64,000 nt of DNA from Novosphingobium fluoreni. Lineage in GTDB: Bacteria; Pseudomonadota; Alphaproteobacteria; Sphingomonadales; Sphingomonadaceae. A program made the position numbers and the translations under genes. Of the stretch, positions 34,033 to 43,805 are shown piece by piece (positions within the stretch are counted from its first letter, which is position 1; the number at the start of each line of letters is the position of its first letter). The DNA is taken from contig NZ_JACIDY010000003.1 in the NCBI RefSeq assembly GCF_014196615.1, positions 370,640-434,639 of the forward strand, written 5' to 3'. A model generated the notes under the pieces. That model made no database searches. It worked only from the letters and a program-made list of their open reading frames with translations, and was not told where the DNA came from.

Positions 34033-35817
34033 ATGCACCGCCCGGATTTTTCCAAGTTGCTGCTATCTGGCAAGGGCGATCGCGCGGACCCCATCGAAGC
34101 ACGGACGGCGCAGCGCCCCGTGGCCGAAAGATCCGCCCTGCATTTCGGCACCTTGAGCGCGCGGATCGCCACGATCCTGGCCGTGATGTTCGGCCTGCTC
34201 GTCTGTACGCTGGTGCTGCTGTTCACGGCCGGAGTGCTGAGGATCGACGCAGAGGTCATCGGCGGCACCGTGGCCGAATTCGGACTGCTGCTTATCGTCA
34301 TCGGCATCGCCGAACTGGTGCTGGTGCTGGGCCTGGGCGTGGCACTGGCACGCACCATCACGCGCCCGCTGGCGGATCTTGTGCGCGCCACGCGTAACAT
34401 GGCGCGCGGCCGCAAGACGCGGGTCTCGGTGCAATCGGGTGATGAAGTGGGTCAGCTGGCGCAAAGCTTCAACACGATGGTAGATGCGATCGAGGCGCGG
34501 GAGCAGCGCATCGCCCACGCCGCCTTGCACGATGCCCTGACCGGCTTGCCCAATCGCAAGTATTTCGTCGAGCAGCTGGACCAGGCGCTGCAACGCCGGC
34601 GCGCCGGTCGCCGCGTGCTGGTGGCCTACATCGATCTCGATGACTTCAAGATGGTCAACGACACGCTGGGCCACGCTGCGGGTGACCGACTGCTCTGCGA
34701 TGTCGCCGCGCGGCTGCAGGGGGAGATGCCCGACGGCCTGATCGCGCGGCTGAGCGGGGACGAATTCGCCGCGATGATCCCCGGCCTGCCTGACGATGCG
34801 GACCTTGCCGCGATCGGCATCCGGCTGCAGAGCTGCTTTGCGCAGGACATCCTGCTGGATGGTCGCAAGGCCGCCACCTCCGCCAGCATCGGTATCGCCG
34901 TCGCGCCCGAGGACGGCACCGATGGGCTGACCTTGCTCAAGAACGCGGACCTCGCGCTGTATCGCGCCAAGGAGCAGGGCAAGGCGGGCCACCACTTCTT
35001 CGAAACCGCGCTGGACGAGCTGGCCCAGCATCGCCGCCAGTTGGAAACGGACTTGCGCGCCGCGATACGCGATGGTGGCTTCGACCTGCACTTCCAACCG
35101 CTCTACAGCCTGACCGAGGAGCGCCTCACCGCGTTCGAGGCGCTGGTGCGCTGGCCGCACCCGACGCTGGGCCTGGTCGCCCCGAATGACTTCATCCCGC
35201 TGGCCGAGGAGACCGGCCTGATGACCCAGATCGGCGAATGGGTGATGCGTGAGGCGTGCCGCCAGGCGATGGCGTGGCCCGAGCCGCTGTCGGTCGCGGT
35301 GAACTTGTCGTCCAAGCAGTTTCTTACCCCTGCCCTGCCCGCGATGGTGGTGCAGGCGCTCGCCATGTCGGGCCTGCCGCCCCAGCGGCTGGAGGTGGAG
35401 ATCACAGAAGGCGTGTTCGCCGCCAATGTCGACAAGACGCTGGAGACGTTGCACGCCCTCCAGGGCCTGGGAGTGCGCATCACGCTGGACGATTTCGGCA
35501 CCGGCTATACCTCGCTGGGCCACTTGCGGCTGTTCCCGTTCAACAAGCTGAAGATCGACCAGAGCTTCGTTCACGACCTGGCCCCCACCGGCAACGCGCA
35601 CGCGGTGATCCGCGCCATCGTCACCCTGGCCGACGCGCTGGGGATCGAGACGCTGGCCGAAGGGGTGGAGGAGACCGCCCAGCTGGACGTGCTGCGCCAG
35701 GAGGGGTGCCAGCAGATCCAGGGCTACCTCCTCAGCCGACCCATCGCGGGGGAGGACGTGGCCACCTTCATCCGCGAACAGCGCGCCCGCGCCCACGTGA
35801 TCCGCCTCAGGGCCTGA
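34033..35817 (+). CDS. HAMP-GGDEF-EAL c-di-GMP enzyme
   Basis: A 594-residue membrane protein. Two hydrophobic segments (~43-68 and ~83-107) lead into HAMP (~108-160), a GGDEF domain (~165-325, signature SGDEF at 241-245) and an EAL domain (~340-585, Glu369-Ala-Leu, DDFGTG and EGVEE). Both domains look catalytically competent, so it may make or break c-di-GMP, or use one domain for control. There is only a short loop between the two membrane segments, so no large periplasmic sensor is present. A second open frame in antisense is a coding shadow. Confidence 0.93.
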   Translation: MHRPDFSKLLLSGKGDRADPIEARTAQRPVAERSALHFGTLSARIATILAVMFGLLVCTLVLLFTAGVLRIDAEVIGGTVAEFGLLLIVIGIAELVLVLGLGVALARTITRPLADLVRATRNMARGRKTRVSVQSGDEVGQLAQSFNTMVDAIEAREQRIAHAALHDALTGLPNRKYFVEQLDQALQRRRAGRRVLVAYIDLDDFKMVNDTLGHAAGDRLLCDVAARLQGEMPDGLIARLSGDEFAAMIPGLPDDADLAAIGIRLQSCFAQDILLDGRKAATSASIGIAVAPEDGTDGLTLLKNADLALYRAKEQGKAGHHFFETALDELAQHRRQLETDLRAAIRDGGFDLHFQPLYSLTEERLTAFEALVRWPHPTLGLVAPNDFIPLAEETGLMTQIGEWVMREACRQAMAWPEPLSVAVNLSSKQFLTPALPAMVVQALAMSGLPPQRLEVEITEGVFAANVDKTLETLHALQGLGVRITLDDFGTGYTSLGHLRLFPFNKLKIDQSFVHDLAPTGNAHAVIRAIVTLADALGIETLAEGVEETAQLDVLRQEGCQQIQGYLLSRPIAGEDVATFIREQRARAHVIRLRA

Positions 35818-35879
35818 AGCAGGGCCTGAGGGATCGAGAGGCCTGGACCCGAACCGCGCGTCCATGCGTTAGGCGCGGC

Positions 35880-36035
35880 ATGGCGCACAAGAAGCCCAAC
35901 CTCCCCACCAAGACCTGCCCCGCCTGCCAGCGCCCCTTCGCCTGGCGCAAGAAGTGGGAGCGGGACTGGGACAACGTGAAGTTCTGCTCCGAACGTTGCC
36001 GCCGCGCCAAGGCCAGCGCCTCGCCCAGCGTGTAG
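35880..36035 (+). CDS. DUF2256 zinc-ribbon protein
   Basis: A 51-residue basic protein. Cys13-x-x-Cys16 and Cys36-x3-Cys40 with the [18 protein letters not shown] core are the DUF2256 signature. Probably binds Zn2+; function unknown, often found near DNA-repair genes. ATG at 35880. Confidence 0.85.
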   Translation: MAHKKPNLPTKTCPACQRPFAWRKKWERDWDNVKFCSERCRRAKASASPSV

Positions 36036-36114
36036 CGCCGGAACGAAAGCGGAACTGTCCTACAGCCCCCGTGCTGCGTTAGGGTGCCGCCCGTTCGCCC
36101 ACGGGAGCTCCGCC

Positions 36115-36867
36115 ATGATCGACAAGTCCCACACCCCCGACCGCGCTGCCTCCGCCCGCCCCTCCGCCGGCCGAGGCAAGGCCCGCGCCGCCTTGCACGC
36201 TTTCACCCCCGTCCCGCGCCAGACCTCCCGGCACGACGGCTGGACACCCCAGCGCCAGCAAGGCTTCATCGAGGCGCTGGCCGACACCGGCAGCGTCAAG
36301 GCCGCCGCCCACGCGGTGAACATGACGCCGGAGGGCGCCTACGTCCTGCGGCGCCACCCCGAGGCGGAGAGCTTTCGCAAGGCCTGGGAGGCCGCCCTCG
36401 CGCTCGGCGTGCAGCGGCTAGAGGATGTGGCGTTAGAGCGCGCCCTCCACGGCATCGAGGTGCCGGTCTATTCCTACGGCAAGATCATCGGCACCCGCCG
36501 CGTCTATAACGACCGGCTGCTGATGTTCATCCTCAAGAACCGGGCGGGAAAGCGCTTCGGCGGCGGCACCGGCGTGCGCACCGGCAAGGACGCCGCCAGC
36601 CGCTCGCAGCAGGAGCGCCTCAAGCGTCAGTGGCGCAAGGAGTGGGAGGCCGAACAGGCCGCCGAGAGCGCCGCCAACGCGGCCGAGGCGATTAAGACCA
36701 TCAACGCCCGCATCATGGCCCTGGGCGAGCACAAACGTGCCCGCTCAAGCCCCCGAACCCTCCGCCTCCAGGAACTCTTGCGCGCCAGCGAGGCCGCCGA
36801 CGAAGCCCGGTGGCATGCGCGGGGGTCGGTGCTGCTGGACCAGCGGGAGGAGGATGAGGGGGATTGA
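36115..36867 (+). CDS. TerS-like helix-turn-helix protein, function unknown
   Basis: A 250-residue basic protein. WTPQRQQGFIEALADTGSVKAAAHAVNMTPEGAYVLRR (residues ~42-80) is a helix-turn-helix of the kind seen in phage terminase small subunits; the C-terminal half is Ala/Glu/Arg-rich and probably helical. Stand-alone copies of this family are frequent in sphingomonads. I see no large terminase subunit or other phage gene, so it is likely domesticated or a relic. Codon use is high-GC like the chromosome and unlike the cassette that follows. Confidence 0.6.
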   Translation: MIDKSHTPDRAASARPSAGRGKARAALHAFTPVPRQTSRHDGWTPQRQQGFIEALADTGSVKAAAHAVNMTPEGAYVLRRHPEAESFRKAWEAALALGVQRLEDVALERALHGIEVPVYSYGKIIGTRRVYNDRLLMFILKNRAGKRFGGGTGVRTGKDAASRSQQERLKRQWRKEWEAEQAAESAANAAEAIKTINARIMALGEHKRARSSPRTLRLQELLRASEAADEARWHARGSVLLDQREEDEGD

Positions 36868-37052
36868 GGGACATCGTCAGCCCAACCACTCACTCGATAA
36901 ACATACCACATTGCCATAAAAAAATACCCAATGCCGATGATGTGTTTGGGCGCCTAGACGTTTGCTAGCTGTGCACTTCTGCGTTGCCGGGAAGACTTGG
37001 GCTTGTTCGCCTAGAGCAGTTCCATATGATAGTCGCAGACGCTTGCAACGCA

Positions 37053-37065
37053 GCATTTGAAATGC
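37053..37065. promoter_or_regulatory. GCATTTGAAATGC inverted repeat before the ParA-HEPN cassette
   Basis: A perfect 6+1+6 inverted repeat 23 bp upstream of the ATPase ATG, within a wider imperfect dyad (GCAG...CTGC, 37050-37070). The position suits an autoregulatory operator. Confidence 0.45.
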
Positions 37066-37088
37066 ACTGCTAAAAATGAGAGATTCTG

Positions 37089-38171
37089 ATGCCCAATCGA
37101 ATACTGCTTTTCAACCATAAGGGTGGTGTTGGTAAAACAACATCTGCTTACAATCTCGGATGGAAGCTGTGGAAGCGAGGGCATCGGGTTCTTTTGGTGG
37201 ACGGAGACTCGCAGGTTAATCTCACGTCGCGAGCAATGGGTGCCAACTTTGAAGATTATTATGACGAGGATGGCCCTACTTACCGAAACAATATCTACGA
37301 CTCTGTACGGCCAGTTTTCGAGGGCAGACCCACACCGATTGAAGCGTTTGACTGCCCCCTAGCTGAAAACTCCGAAGGTCTTTTTATCCTGCCTGGCCAC
37401 CCTGATCTTTCTTCACTTGAAGGGCAAATCAGCCTTGCTCAGGAGACGCGCGGCACTCTTTCGGTGACGAAAAACTTGCCTGGCGCTCTGCATAAACTTA
37501 TTTCTCTTGCAGAAGAACGCCACAAAATTGATTTTAGTATCATTGACATCAATCCCGGTCTCGGCGCGTTAAATCAAAACTTTTTCATGATTTCGCATGG
37601 GTTTATTGTACCTACGAACCCAGATCCATTTTCCTTAATGTCCCTGAAAACTTTAGGTTTTGAGATCGAGCGCTGGATTAGTTGGAAGCAAACGTTCGGT
37701 CCGGCGTTCGCAGATGCGACTTATCCCCTACCCTCAGGTGTCACCAAATTCCTAGGCGCTCTTCACTCACGATTTAATCGACACAAGAGCAAGGCGGCAG
37801 GCCGATATAATGAACGAATAGCTCAGATCGATGCACGTATTGAAAATGAGCTCGTGCCTGCACTTAGGATGGCGGGATGTTTGTTTCCCCAAGCGGCTTA
37901 TGAGGCAGCAGCCAAGGTAGAGTTGCCGGAAGCAGGTCGTGATCCAAGTCAGGAAAGGCTATATGCTCTAGCTAGAATCCCAGATTTCGCCCAGTTAAGC
38001 CATATTGCGGCAGAGTTTGGGAAGCCCGTCTTCGACATCAATGATGACGACCTTCGGATAGCAAATTTACGCGGGCACTTGAAAAAAAGTGTTCAGGATA
38101 ACGTAGCTACGTTTGACGCCATTTTCTCTGCAATTTGCGAGAAGATCGAGATCATTGTTGCCAATGACTGA
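37089..38171 (+). CDS. ParA/MinD-type ATPase of an ATPase-HEPN cassette
   Basis: 360 residues. The deviant Walker A HKGGVGKTT (Lys11 to Thr18) with its signature lysine and the IIDINPG Walker B place it in the ParA/Soj family. It is ~100 residues longer than a simple ParA, with a C-terminal helical extension (~210-350) of unknown role. No parB or centromere-like sites are seen. It overlaps the HEPN gene by 8 nt, so the two are coupled. The codons are strikingly A/T-rich compared with both flanks, a strong sign of transfer. Role inferred: the ATPase may sense or gate the HEPN effector. Confidence 0.8.
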   Translation: MPNRILLFNHKGGVGKTTSAYNLGWKLWKRGHRVLLVDGDSQVNLTSRAMGANFEDYYDEDGPTYRNNIYDSVRPVFEGRPTPIEAFDCPLAENSEGLFILPGHPDLSSLEGQISLAQETRGTLSVTKNLPGALHKLISLAEERHKIDFSIIDINPGLGALNQNFFMISHGFIVPTNPDPFSLMSLKTLGFEIERWISWKQTFGPAFADATYPLPSGVTKFLGALHSRFNRHKSKAAGRYNERIAQIDARIENELVPALRMAGCLFPQAAYEAAAKVELPEAGRDPSQERLYALARIPDFAQLSHIAAEFGKPVFDINDDDLRIANLRGHLKKSVQDNVATFDAIFSAICEKIEIIVAND

Positions 38172-38790
38172 GGCGAAGGCCCGGTTTGATCAGCACATGG
38201 GTGAGGCCCACCTTTGCCTTGCCACCTTCGATGCAACCGAACACGATTTCGCCTTGCGCCATATATGGATTATATGCGTGTCGGCCTTTGATCTGTACAT
38301 GACTGAACTCGTATCTGAAGCAGGACTTCGGCTTATTGATAGAAATCCACCACTTCTTACAGCGAACCTCCGACAAGTTCAATTCTCACTAGATAGCGTA
38401 ATCAGTATAAACGACTTATCCCCAACGGAAAGGCTACTGTTTTATAAGGAACGTATCTACGCCGCAGTACAGTATAAATCATTTTATAAACCGGATAAAG
38501 TGTCAGAGGCATTAAGCTACATATGGACCTGCCCACCAAAAGAGAAATGGGCGCGAACGCTGACTCACCTTAAAAACACAGGTCGATACGAAGGACGTAC
38601 TGAAGAAGACATACGAGATGAACTCACACTTATCGGTGACCGTCGAGAGTTAATAGCTCACTCTATGGACACGCCCCCCGGCGTAGAAGGCCCCAACCCC
38701 GTCAGGCGTGCAGATGCTTTTCAGGTTATCAGTTTCGTAACTGATTTAACCACGAGCATCGACATTGAGACTGAATCACAGTTGGCCTGA
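38164..38790 (+). CDS. HEPN-domain protein (putative RNase effector)
   Basis: 208 residues. The N-terminal helix pair LRHIWIICVSAFDLYMTELV and the later DRRELIAHS (Arg161-x4-His166; Arg160 also fits the Rx4-6H rule) match the HEPN fold of the RiboL-PSP/MAE_28990 type, whose Arg and His form an RNase site in the dimer. Such domains are effectors of TA and abortive-infection systems. The ATG at 38164 lies inside the ATPase gene (8-nt overlap). A/T-rich like the ATPase. Whether the protein is toxic is not shown by the sequence. Confidence 0.7.
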   Translation: MTEAKARFDQHMGEAHLCLATFDATEHDFALRHIWIICVSAFDLYMTELVSEAGLRLIDRNPPLLTANLRQVQFSLDSVISINDLSPTERLLFYKERIYAAVQYKSFYKPDKVSEALSYIWTCPPKEKWARTLTHLKNTGRYEGRTEEDIRDELTLIGDRRELIAHSMDTPPGVEGPNPVRRADAFQVISFVTDLTTSIDIETESQLA

Positions 38791-38835
38791 ATGACACCGC
38801 TCTGTGCCTGAAGAGCATCGCATGTATCAGGCGCA

Positions 38836-39021
38836 TATGTCGACATACCCGGGAGCGCGAGGGCGATGGCCCTCGCATCTTCACCTCCCCAGCTGCTGCG
38901 CGCCAGCCTTCCGCCCTCATGGCTGGCGCCATGACGTCGAACCTCGCCGTTCGGCGAGGCCGGCCGGGTCGACCGCTGCGCTTTTGCGCATCGGCTTCTA
39001 AGCTACCGTTCCTGCGGAACG
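38836..39021. repeat. Array of short perfect hairpins downstream of the HEPN gene
   Basis: A 12-bp palindrome (38836-38847) is followed by five hairpins with 3-4 nt loops: 38857-38876 (8-bp stem), 38917-38934 (7), 38942-38959 (7), 38977-38990 (5) and 39007-39021 (6). The arms differ in sequence, so it is not a simple repeat. None has a T run. It lies between convergent HEPN and lepA genes. Confidence 0.6.
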
Positions 39022-39045
39022 TCGCTTAGGCGCCTGCGGTCTCCT

Positions 39046-40848
39046 CTACTCTTCCCCCATCCTCAGCGCTGCGATGAAAGCTTCCTGCGGGATGGACACG
39101 TTGCCGTACTCACGCATCCGCTTCTTGCCTTCCTTCTGCTTGTCGAGCAGCTTCTTCTTGCGGCTGATGTCGCCGCCGTAGCACTTGGCGGTCACGTCCT
39201 TGCGCATGGCGCTGATGGTTTCGCGGGCTATCACCTTGGCGCCGATCGCGGCCTGGATGGGCACCTTGAACATGTGCCGGGGGATCAGTTCCTTGAGCCG
39301 CTCGACGAGGCCGCGGCCGCGGGCTTCGGCCTGGCTGCGGTGGACGATCATGGAGAGCGCGTCGACCGGCTCGTTGTTGACCAGGATGTTCATCATCACC
39401 AGGTCGCCCTCGCGCAGGCCGATCTGCTCGTAATCGAAGCTGGCGTAGCCGCGGCTGATCGATTTGAGGCGATCGTAGAAGTCGAACACCACTTCGTTGA
39501 GCGGCAGTTCGTAGGTCACCTGGGCGCGGCCGCCGATGTAGGTGAGGTCGATCTGGATGCCGCGGCGGTCCTGGCACAGCTTGAGGATGGAGCCCAGGTA
39601 TTCGTCGGGCGTGTAGATCGTGGCCTTGATCCAGGGCTCTTCCATCTCGGCGATCTTGACCGGGTCGGGCATGTCGGCCGGGTTGTGCAGTTCCTTGATC
39701 GTGCCGTCGGTCATCGCCAAGCGATAGACCACGCTTGGTGCGGTGGTGATGAGGTCCAGATCGTATTCGCGGCTGAGGCGTTCCTGGATGATCTCCAGAT
39801 GGAGCAGCCCCAGGAACCCGCAGCGGAAACCGAAGCCAAGCGCGGCGCTCGATTCCATCTCGAAGCTGAACGATGCGTCGTTGAGGCGCAGGCGGCCGAT
39901 CGATTCGCGCAGCTTGTCAAAGTCGGCGGCGTCGACCGGGAACAGGCCGCAGAACACCACGGGCTGCACTTCCTTGTAGCCGGGCAACGCCTGCGTCGCG
40001 CCGCCCTTCACGGTGGTGACGGTGTCGCCGACCTTGGCCTGTTCCACTTCCTTGATCTGCGCGGTGATGAAGCCGATCTCGCCGGGGCCGAGCTCTGGCA
40101 GGTCGATGCGCTTGGGGGTGAAGGCGCCGACGCGATCGATCAGGTGCTCGGTGCCGCCTTGCATGAACTTGACCTGCAGGCCCTTGCGAATGACGCCGTC
40201 GATCACGCGCACCAGGATGACGACGCCCAGGTACGGGTCGTACCAGCTGTCGACCAGCATGGCGGTGAGGGGCTTGTCACGCTCGCCCTTGGGGGGCGGG
40301 ATCTTGGTGACGATGGCTTCGAGCACTTCGTCGATGCCGATGCCGGACTTGGCGCTGGCCATGACCGCCTCGGACGCGTCGATGCCGATGATGTCCTCGA
40401 TCTCGGCGCGGACCTTTTCGGGCTCGGCGGCAGGGAGGTCGATCTTGTTGATGACGGGGACGATCTCGTGGTCGTGCTCGATCGACTGGTAGACGTTGGC
40501 GAGCGTCTGCGCCTCGACCCCTTGCGCGGCATCGACGACGAGCAGCGCGCCCTCGCACGCGGCCAGGCTGCGGCTGACCTCGTAGGCGAAGTCTACGTGG
40601 CCGGGGGTGTCCATGAGGTTGAGGGCATAAGTTTGCCCGTCCTTGGCGGTGTAGTTCAGGCGCACGGTCTGCGCCTTGATGGTGATGCCGCGCTCTTTCT
40701 CAATGTCCATGTTATCAAGGACTTGCGCGCTCATCTCACGGTCGGAGAGGCCGCCGGTGCGCTGGATCAGCCGGTCAGCCAGCGTGGACTTGCCATGGTC
40801 GATATGGGCGATGATCGAGAAGTTACGGATAAGGGCCAAGTCAGTCAT
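39046..40848 (-). CDS. lepA: Elongation factor 4 (LepA)
   Basis: A 600-residue translational GTPase. The P-loop AHIDHGKST, the DTPGHVDF G3 motif and NKIDLP G4 motif are intact. The C-terminal segment [18 protein letters not shown] is unique to LepA. It back-translocates or remodels stalled ribosomes. Standard length and an ATG at 40848. No association with the inserted cassette is expected. Confidence 0.97.
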   Translation of the reverse strand: MTDLALIRNFSIIAHIDHGKSTLADRLIQRTGGLSDREMSAQVLDNMDIEKERGITIKAQTVRLNYTAKDGQTYALNLMDTPGHVDFAYEVSRSLAACEGALLVVDAAQGVEAQTLANVYQSIEHDHEIVPVINKIDLPAAEPEKVRAEIEDIIGIDASEAVMASAKSGIGIDEVLEAIVTKIPPPKGERDKPLTAMLVDSWYDPYLGVVILVRVIDGVIRKGLQVKFMQGGTEHLIDRVGAFTPKRIDLPELGPGEIGFITAQIKEVEQAKVGDTVTTVKGGATQALPGYKEVQPVVFCGLFPVDAADFDKLRESIGRLRLNDASFSFEMESSAALGFGFRCGFLGLLHLEIIQERLSREYDLDLITTAPSVVYRLAMTDGTIKELHNPADMPDPVKIAEMEEPWIKATIYTPDEYLGSILKLCQDRRGIQIDLTYIGGRAQVTYELPLNEVVFDFYDRLKSISRGYASFDYEQIGLREGDLVMMNILVNNEPVDALSMIVHRSQAEARGRGLVERLKELIPRHMFKVPIQAAIGAKVIARETISAMRKDVTAKCYGGDISRKKKLLDKQKEGKKRMREYGNVSIPQEAFIAALRMGEE

Positions 40849-40879
40849 CCCGGCCCGTTAGCAGGCAGGCTTGCCGATG

Positions 40880-43621
40880 TCAGCCTGCCTTGCGCAATGT
40901 CGCGGTATCACCCTTTTCCCGCACCTGACGCGGCGGCGTGAATTGAACCGCCCCGCTCGCATCCATCGGCAAGGGCTGATCGAATTCCACACCGATGCGA
41001 TCCTCGCTGCACCACTTGCAGGTAGCGAGACGCCTGAGGCTTTCCGAAAGCTGGATGACGAAGGTGGTGCCGACCGGCACGTTCCACAGCCCCTCCACCA
41101 TCGCACCGGAGCGAGAGATGTTGCGGATGGTGGCGTCGTACTCCTGCTGGTCATGCTCAAGAACGACCTTACGCAACATCGTCTGGCGCGGCGCACGGGC
41201 AGATCGCGGTCCTTTGGCCAGTGCCGTCAGGCTGGTCTTCAGGCGAGCGGCGGCGTCCGCCGGTTTCAGCGCCTTTTCATAGATGTAGCCCTGCACATGG
41301 CTGCAACCCAGCAGGCGGATCAGGTCAAGCTCATCAAGGGTTTCCACGCCCTCGGCCGTGGTTTCCATGCCAAGGGCTTCGGCCAGACTGACGATTGAGG
41401 CGATCAGCGCGCCGTTGCGGCTGCCTTCCACGGTTGCGCCACGCACGAAGCTCTGGTCGATCTTGATCTTGTCGAACGGCGCGTTCTTGAGATAGCCGAG
41501 GGACGAGTACCCGGTGCCGAAATCGTCCAGCGCCAGCCGAACGCCGACACGCTTCAACGCAGCGAACATCGCCTCGGTGGCGCTATCGTCGCCCAGGAAT
41601 ACGCTCTCGGTTATTTCCAGCTCCAGACGCCCAGGTGAGACGCCCGCCCCGGCCAGCGCGCTGGTCACGATCGCAGGCAATGCTGGATTGGCGAACTGCA
41701 GCGGAGAGACGTTGACCGCGACGCGCACTTCGGGGGGCCACTTGGCCAGATCGTGACATGCGGTGCGCAGTGCCCACTCGCCGATCTGAGGAATGAGGCC
41801 AGCGTCTTCGGCCACCGGCACGAACTTGGCGGGCGAAAGGTAGCCAAGACGGGGATGCTTCCACCGCAGCAGCGCTTCGAAACCGGTGATCTTTTCGGTC
41901 GTGACGCGCACCTGCGGCTGATAATGCAGCTCCAGCCCTCCTTGCGCGATCGCATCGCGCAAGTCCTGCTCCATCTGCTGGCGCTCTCTGGCGTCGCTGT
42001 GCAGATCGTGGGCGTAAAAATGGTGCCGACCCCGACCGCCGTCCTTGGCCGCATAAAGCGCAAGGTCGGCATTGCGGATCAGCTCGTCCGCCGTCGTGCC
42101 GTCGTCCGGTGACAAAGCGATGCCCACCGATGCGCCGATGATGACCCGGCTGCCGTCGATGGAATAAGGCTGCGAAAGGTTCTCGATGATGCGATGCGCG
42201 AGATGGGCCAGCTCTTCGCGCGAGACGCGTCCGGGCAGGATGACCTTGAATTCGTCGCCTCCCAGGCGGCCGACCTGCCCACTGTCCCCCACCGTAGTAC
42301 GCAGGCGATCGGCGACTTGCCTCAGGAGGGCATCGCCCGCGGGATGGCCCATCGTGTCGTTCACTTGCTTGAACCGGTCGAGGTCCAGCAGGAACACGGC
42401 GCAGGCCTTGTTCTCTATCCGGGGAGCATCCAGAATCTTGGCGAGCCACTCACTCATCTGGAAGCGGTTTGCCAGCTTCGTCAGGGAGTCAAACCGAGCA
42501 AGCTGCACCACGTCACGTTGCGACTTGCGCGTTTCGGTGAGGTCGGTGCCCGAACCACGGAATCCCAGGAAGTTGTCGAACTGGTCAAGGACCGGGCGGC
42601 CGCTGATGGACCACCAGCGCTCCTCACGCTCTTTCGTGGCTGCGCGTACCGGCAATTCGTGAAATGACGAGCGAGTGGAGAGGTGGAACACCAAGGTCCG
42701 CTCGCTCTCCTGCGGCTCCTGGATGTCCAGGATGAACAGTTCGGTGAAGGGGCGGCCTTCCAGATCGGCCGGGGTTTTGCCCAGCGACTTTGCGATGCGC
42801 CGCGAGACATACGTCAGCTGGCCGCGCCGGTCTGTTTCCCAGAACCAGCCTTGTCCGGTTTCCTCATACTCCGCGAGCAATTCCTCGGCCCGGCGCTGCT
42901 CATGCTCACGCGCGGTGCGGACTTCCATCTTGCGCAGGACGCGGCCGATTTCGAGGTAGCCGATTGCCACGGATGCGACGATCACCGCGGCAAGAGCTAG
43001 TTTACCGAGAAGACCCTCGCTCAGGCTGGCCAGACCGATCCACAAGCACACCAAGGCAGCCATCTTGGCCGGCAACCGCCGGTCCAGCAAAGCGCCAGCG
43101 ACGAACGAAAGCACGGCAACCCCGGCGACCGCCGCATGCCAGCCATGCCCCTCGGCGCGGATAGCCCAGGTCGCGAGAGCAAAGCTGTAGAGCGCGCATG
43201 GTACCCCGACCGCCACCGCCGCGATAGCCGCCCGCGCCAAGCCGGTCATCTCGGCTGCAGCCTGCATCGCGGCAAATCGCGGCGCGCCGGCACAGATGAG
43301 AACCGCCAGAAGGGCCAAGGCAGCGCTGACGGCACCCGGCAACGTCCACATGCCCAGCCCGACCACGATTGCCACGATAGCCATGGCGGGAGCCATCAGC
43401 CGCCAGTGATCCGGGAACAGGCTTCTAAGCGGATCTTCAACGCCAACGCGAGCAGTGGCATAGCCACGCATCCGTGGCTTGCGGCGACGGTCCTCGTCTG
43501 CCCGTTCCACTTGCGGGGGCGAATCGGGCGCAATCGACAAATGTCCCGGGGCGGCGCGCTCTCCATTCGGAAGCGGCTCGTCCATGGCATTGCTAAGGCT
43601 CGCGGTTCGCCTGATCTGCAT
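40880..43621 (-). CDS. Membrane PAS-GGDEF-EAL-PilZ c-di-GMP protein
   Basis: 913 residues. An N-terminal multi-pass region (~70-225, about seven hydrophobic segments), a PAS domain (~255-370, GQGWFWETDRRGQLTY), GGDEF (~385-545, LGGDEF intact), EAL (~560-800, FEALLRW and DDFGTGYSS intact) and a C-terminal PilZ domain (~815-905, with NISRSGAMVEG). PilZ binds c-di-GMP, so one chain may make, degrade and sense the messenger. Start uncertain: Met at 43621 or at 43585. It is divergent from the ferredoxin reductase gene. Confidence 0.92.
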   Translation of the reverse strand: MQIRRTASLSNAMDEPLPNGERAAPGHLSIAPDSPPQVERADEDRRRKPRMRGYATARVGVEDPLRSLFPDHWRLMAPAMAIVAIVVGLGMWTLPGAVSAALALLAVLICAGAPRFAAMQAAAEMTGLARAAIAAVAVGVPCALYSFALATWAIRAEGHGWHAAVAGVAVLSFVAGALLDRRLPAKMAALVCLWIGLASLSEGLLGKLALAAVIVASVAIGYLEIGRVLRKMEVRTAREHEQRRAEELLAEYEETGQGWFWETDRRGQLTYVSRRIAKSLGKTPADLEGRPFTELFILDIQEPQESERTLVFHLSTRSSFHELPVRAATKEREERWWSISGRPVLDQFDNFLGFRGSGTDLTETRKSQRDVVQLARFDSLTKLANRFQMSEWLAKILDAPRIENKACAVFLLDLDRFKQVNDTMGHPAGDALLRQVADRLRTTVGDSGQVGRLGGDEFKVILPGRVSREELAHLAHRIIENLSQPYSIDGSRVIIGASVGIALSPDDGTTADELIRNADLALYAAKDGGRGRHHFYAHDLHSDARERQQMEQDLRDAIAQGGLELHYQPQVRVTTEKITGFEALLRWKHPRLGYLSPAKFVPVAEDAGLIPQIGEWALRTACHDLAKWPPEVRVAVNVSPLQFANPALPAIVTSALAGAGVSPGRLELEITESVFLGDDSATEAMFAALKRVGVRLALDDFGTGYSSLGYLKNAPFDKIKIDQSFVRGATVEGSRNGALIASIVSLAEALGMETTAEGVETLDELDLIRLLGCSHVQGYIYEKALKPADAAARLKTSLTALAKGPRSARAPRQTMLRKVVLEHDQQEYDATIRNISRSGAMVEGLWNVPVGTTFVIQLSESLRRLATCKWCSEDRIGVEFDQPLPMDASGAVQFTPPRQVREKGDTATLRKAG

Positions 43622-43805
43622 TGCCCTGCCATGCTCCGCCGCCCGTTGCGATTTACTTAATTCAAGCAGCAGCCCGTTGCAGGCGTTGAAAAAAGCTTAT
43701 GCCTGGCGACAACGAAGGCCCATTCGTTTTGCGCTTGCTATGCCCCTGCCCGTCATGGTTCCTGAGGCAGCAAAGACGACGGTGGCGTGGCAGGAGAGAG
43801 AGAAC

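Noticed and set aside
34063..35865. Long minus-strand frame (600 codons) over the GGDEF-EAL gene
   Set aside because: Coding shadow of a clear GGDEF-EAL protein on the plus strand.
36115..36867. TerS-like gene as evidence of a prophage
   Set aside because: No portal, large terminase, capsid or integrase genes lie around it; high-GC codon use matches the chromosome.
38857..39021. Hairpins considered as an intrinsic terminator of the HEPN or lepA genes
   Set aside because: No T-run follows any of them on either strand, and the number is more than a terminator needs.
39274..40941. Long open frame (555 codons) antisense to lepA
   Set aside because: It mirrors the codon structure of lepA in a high-GC genome; no ribosome site and no recognisable domain.
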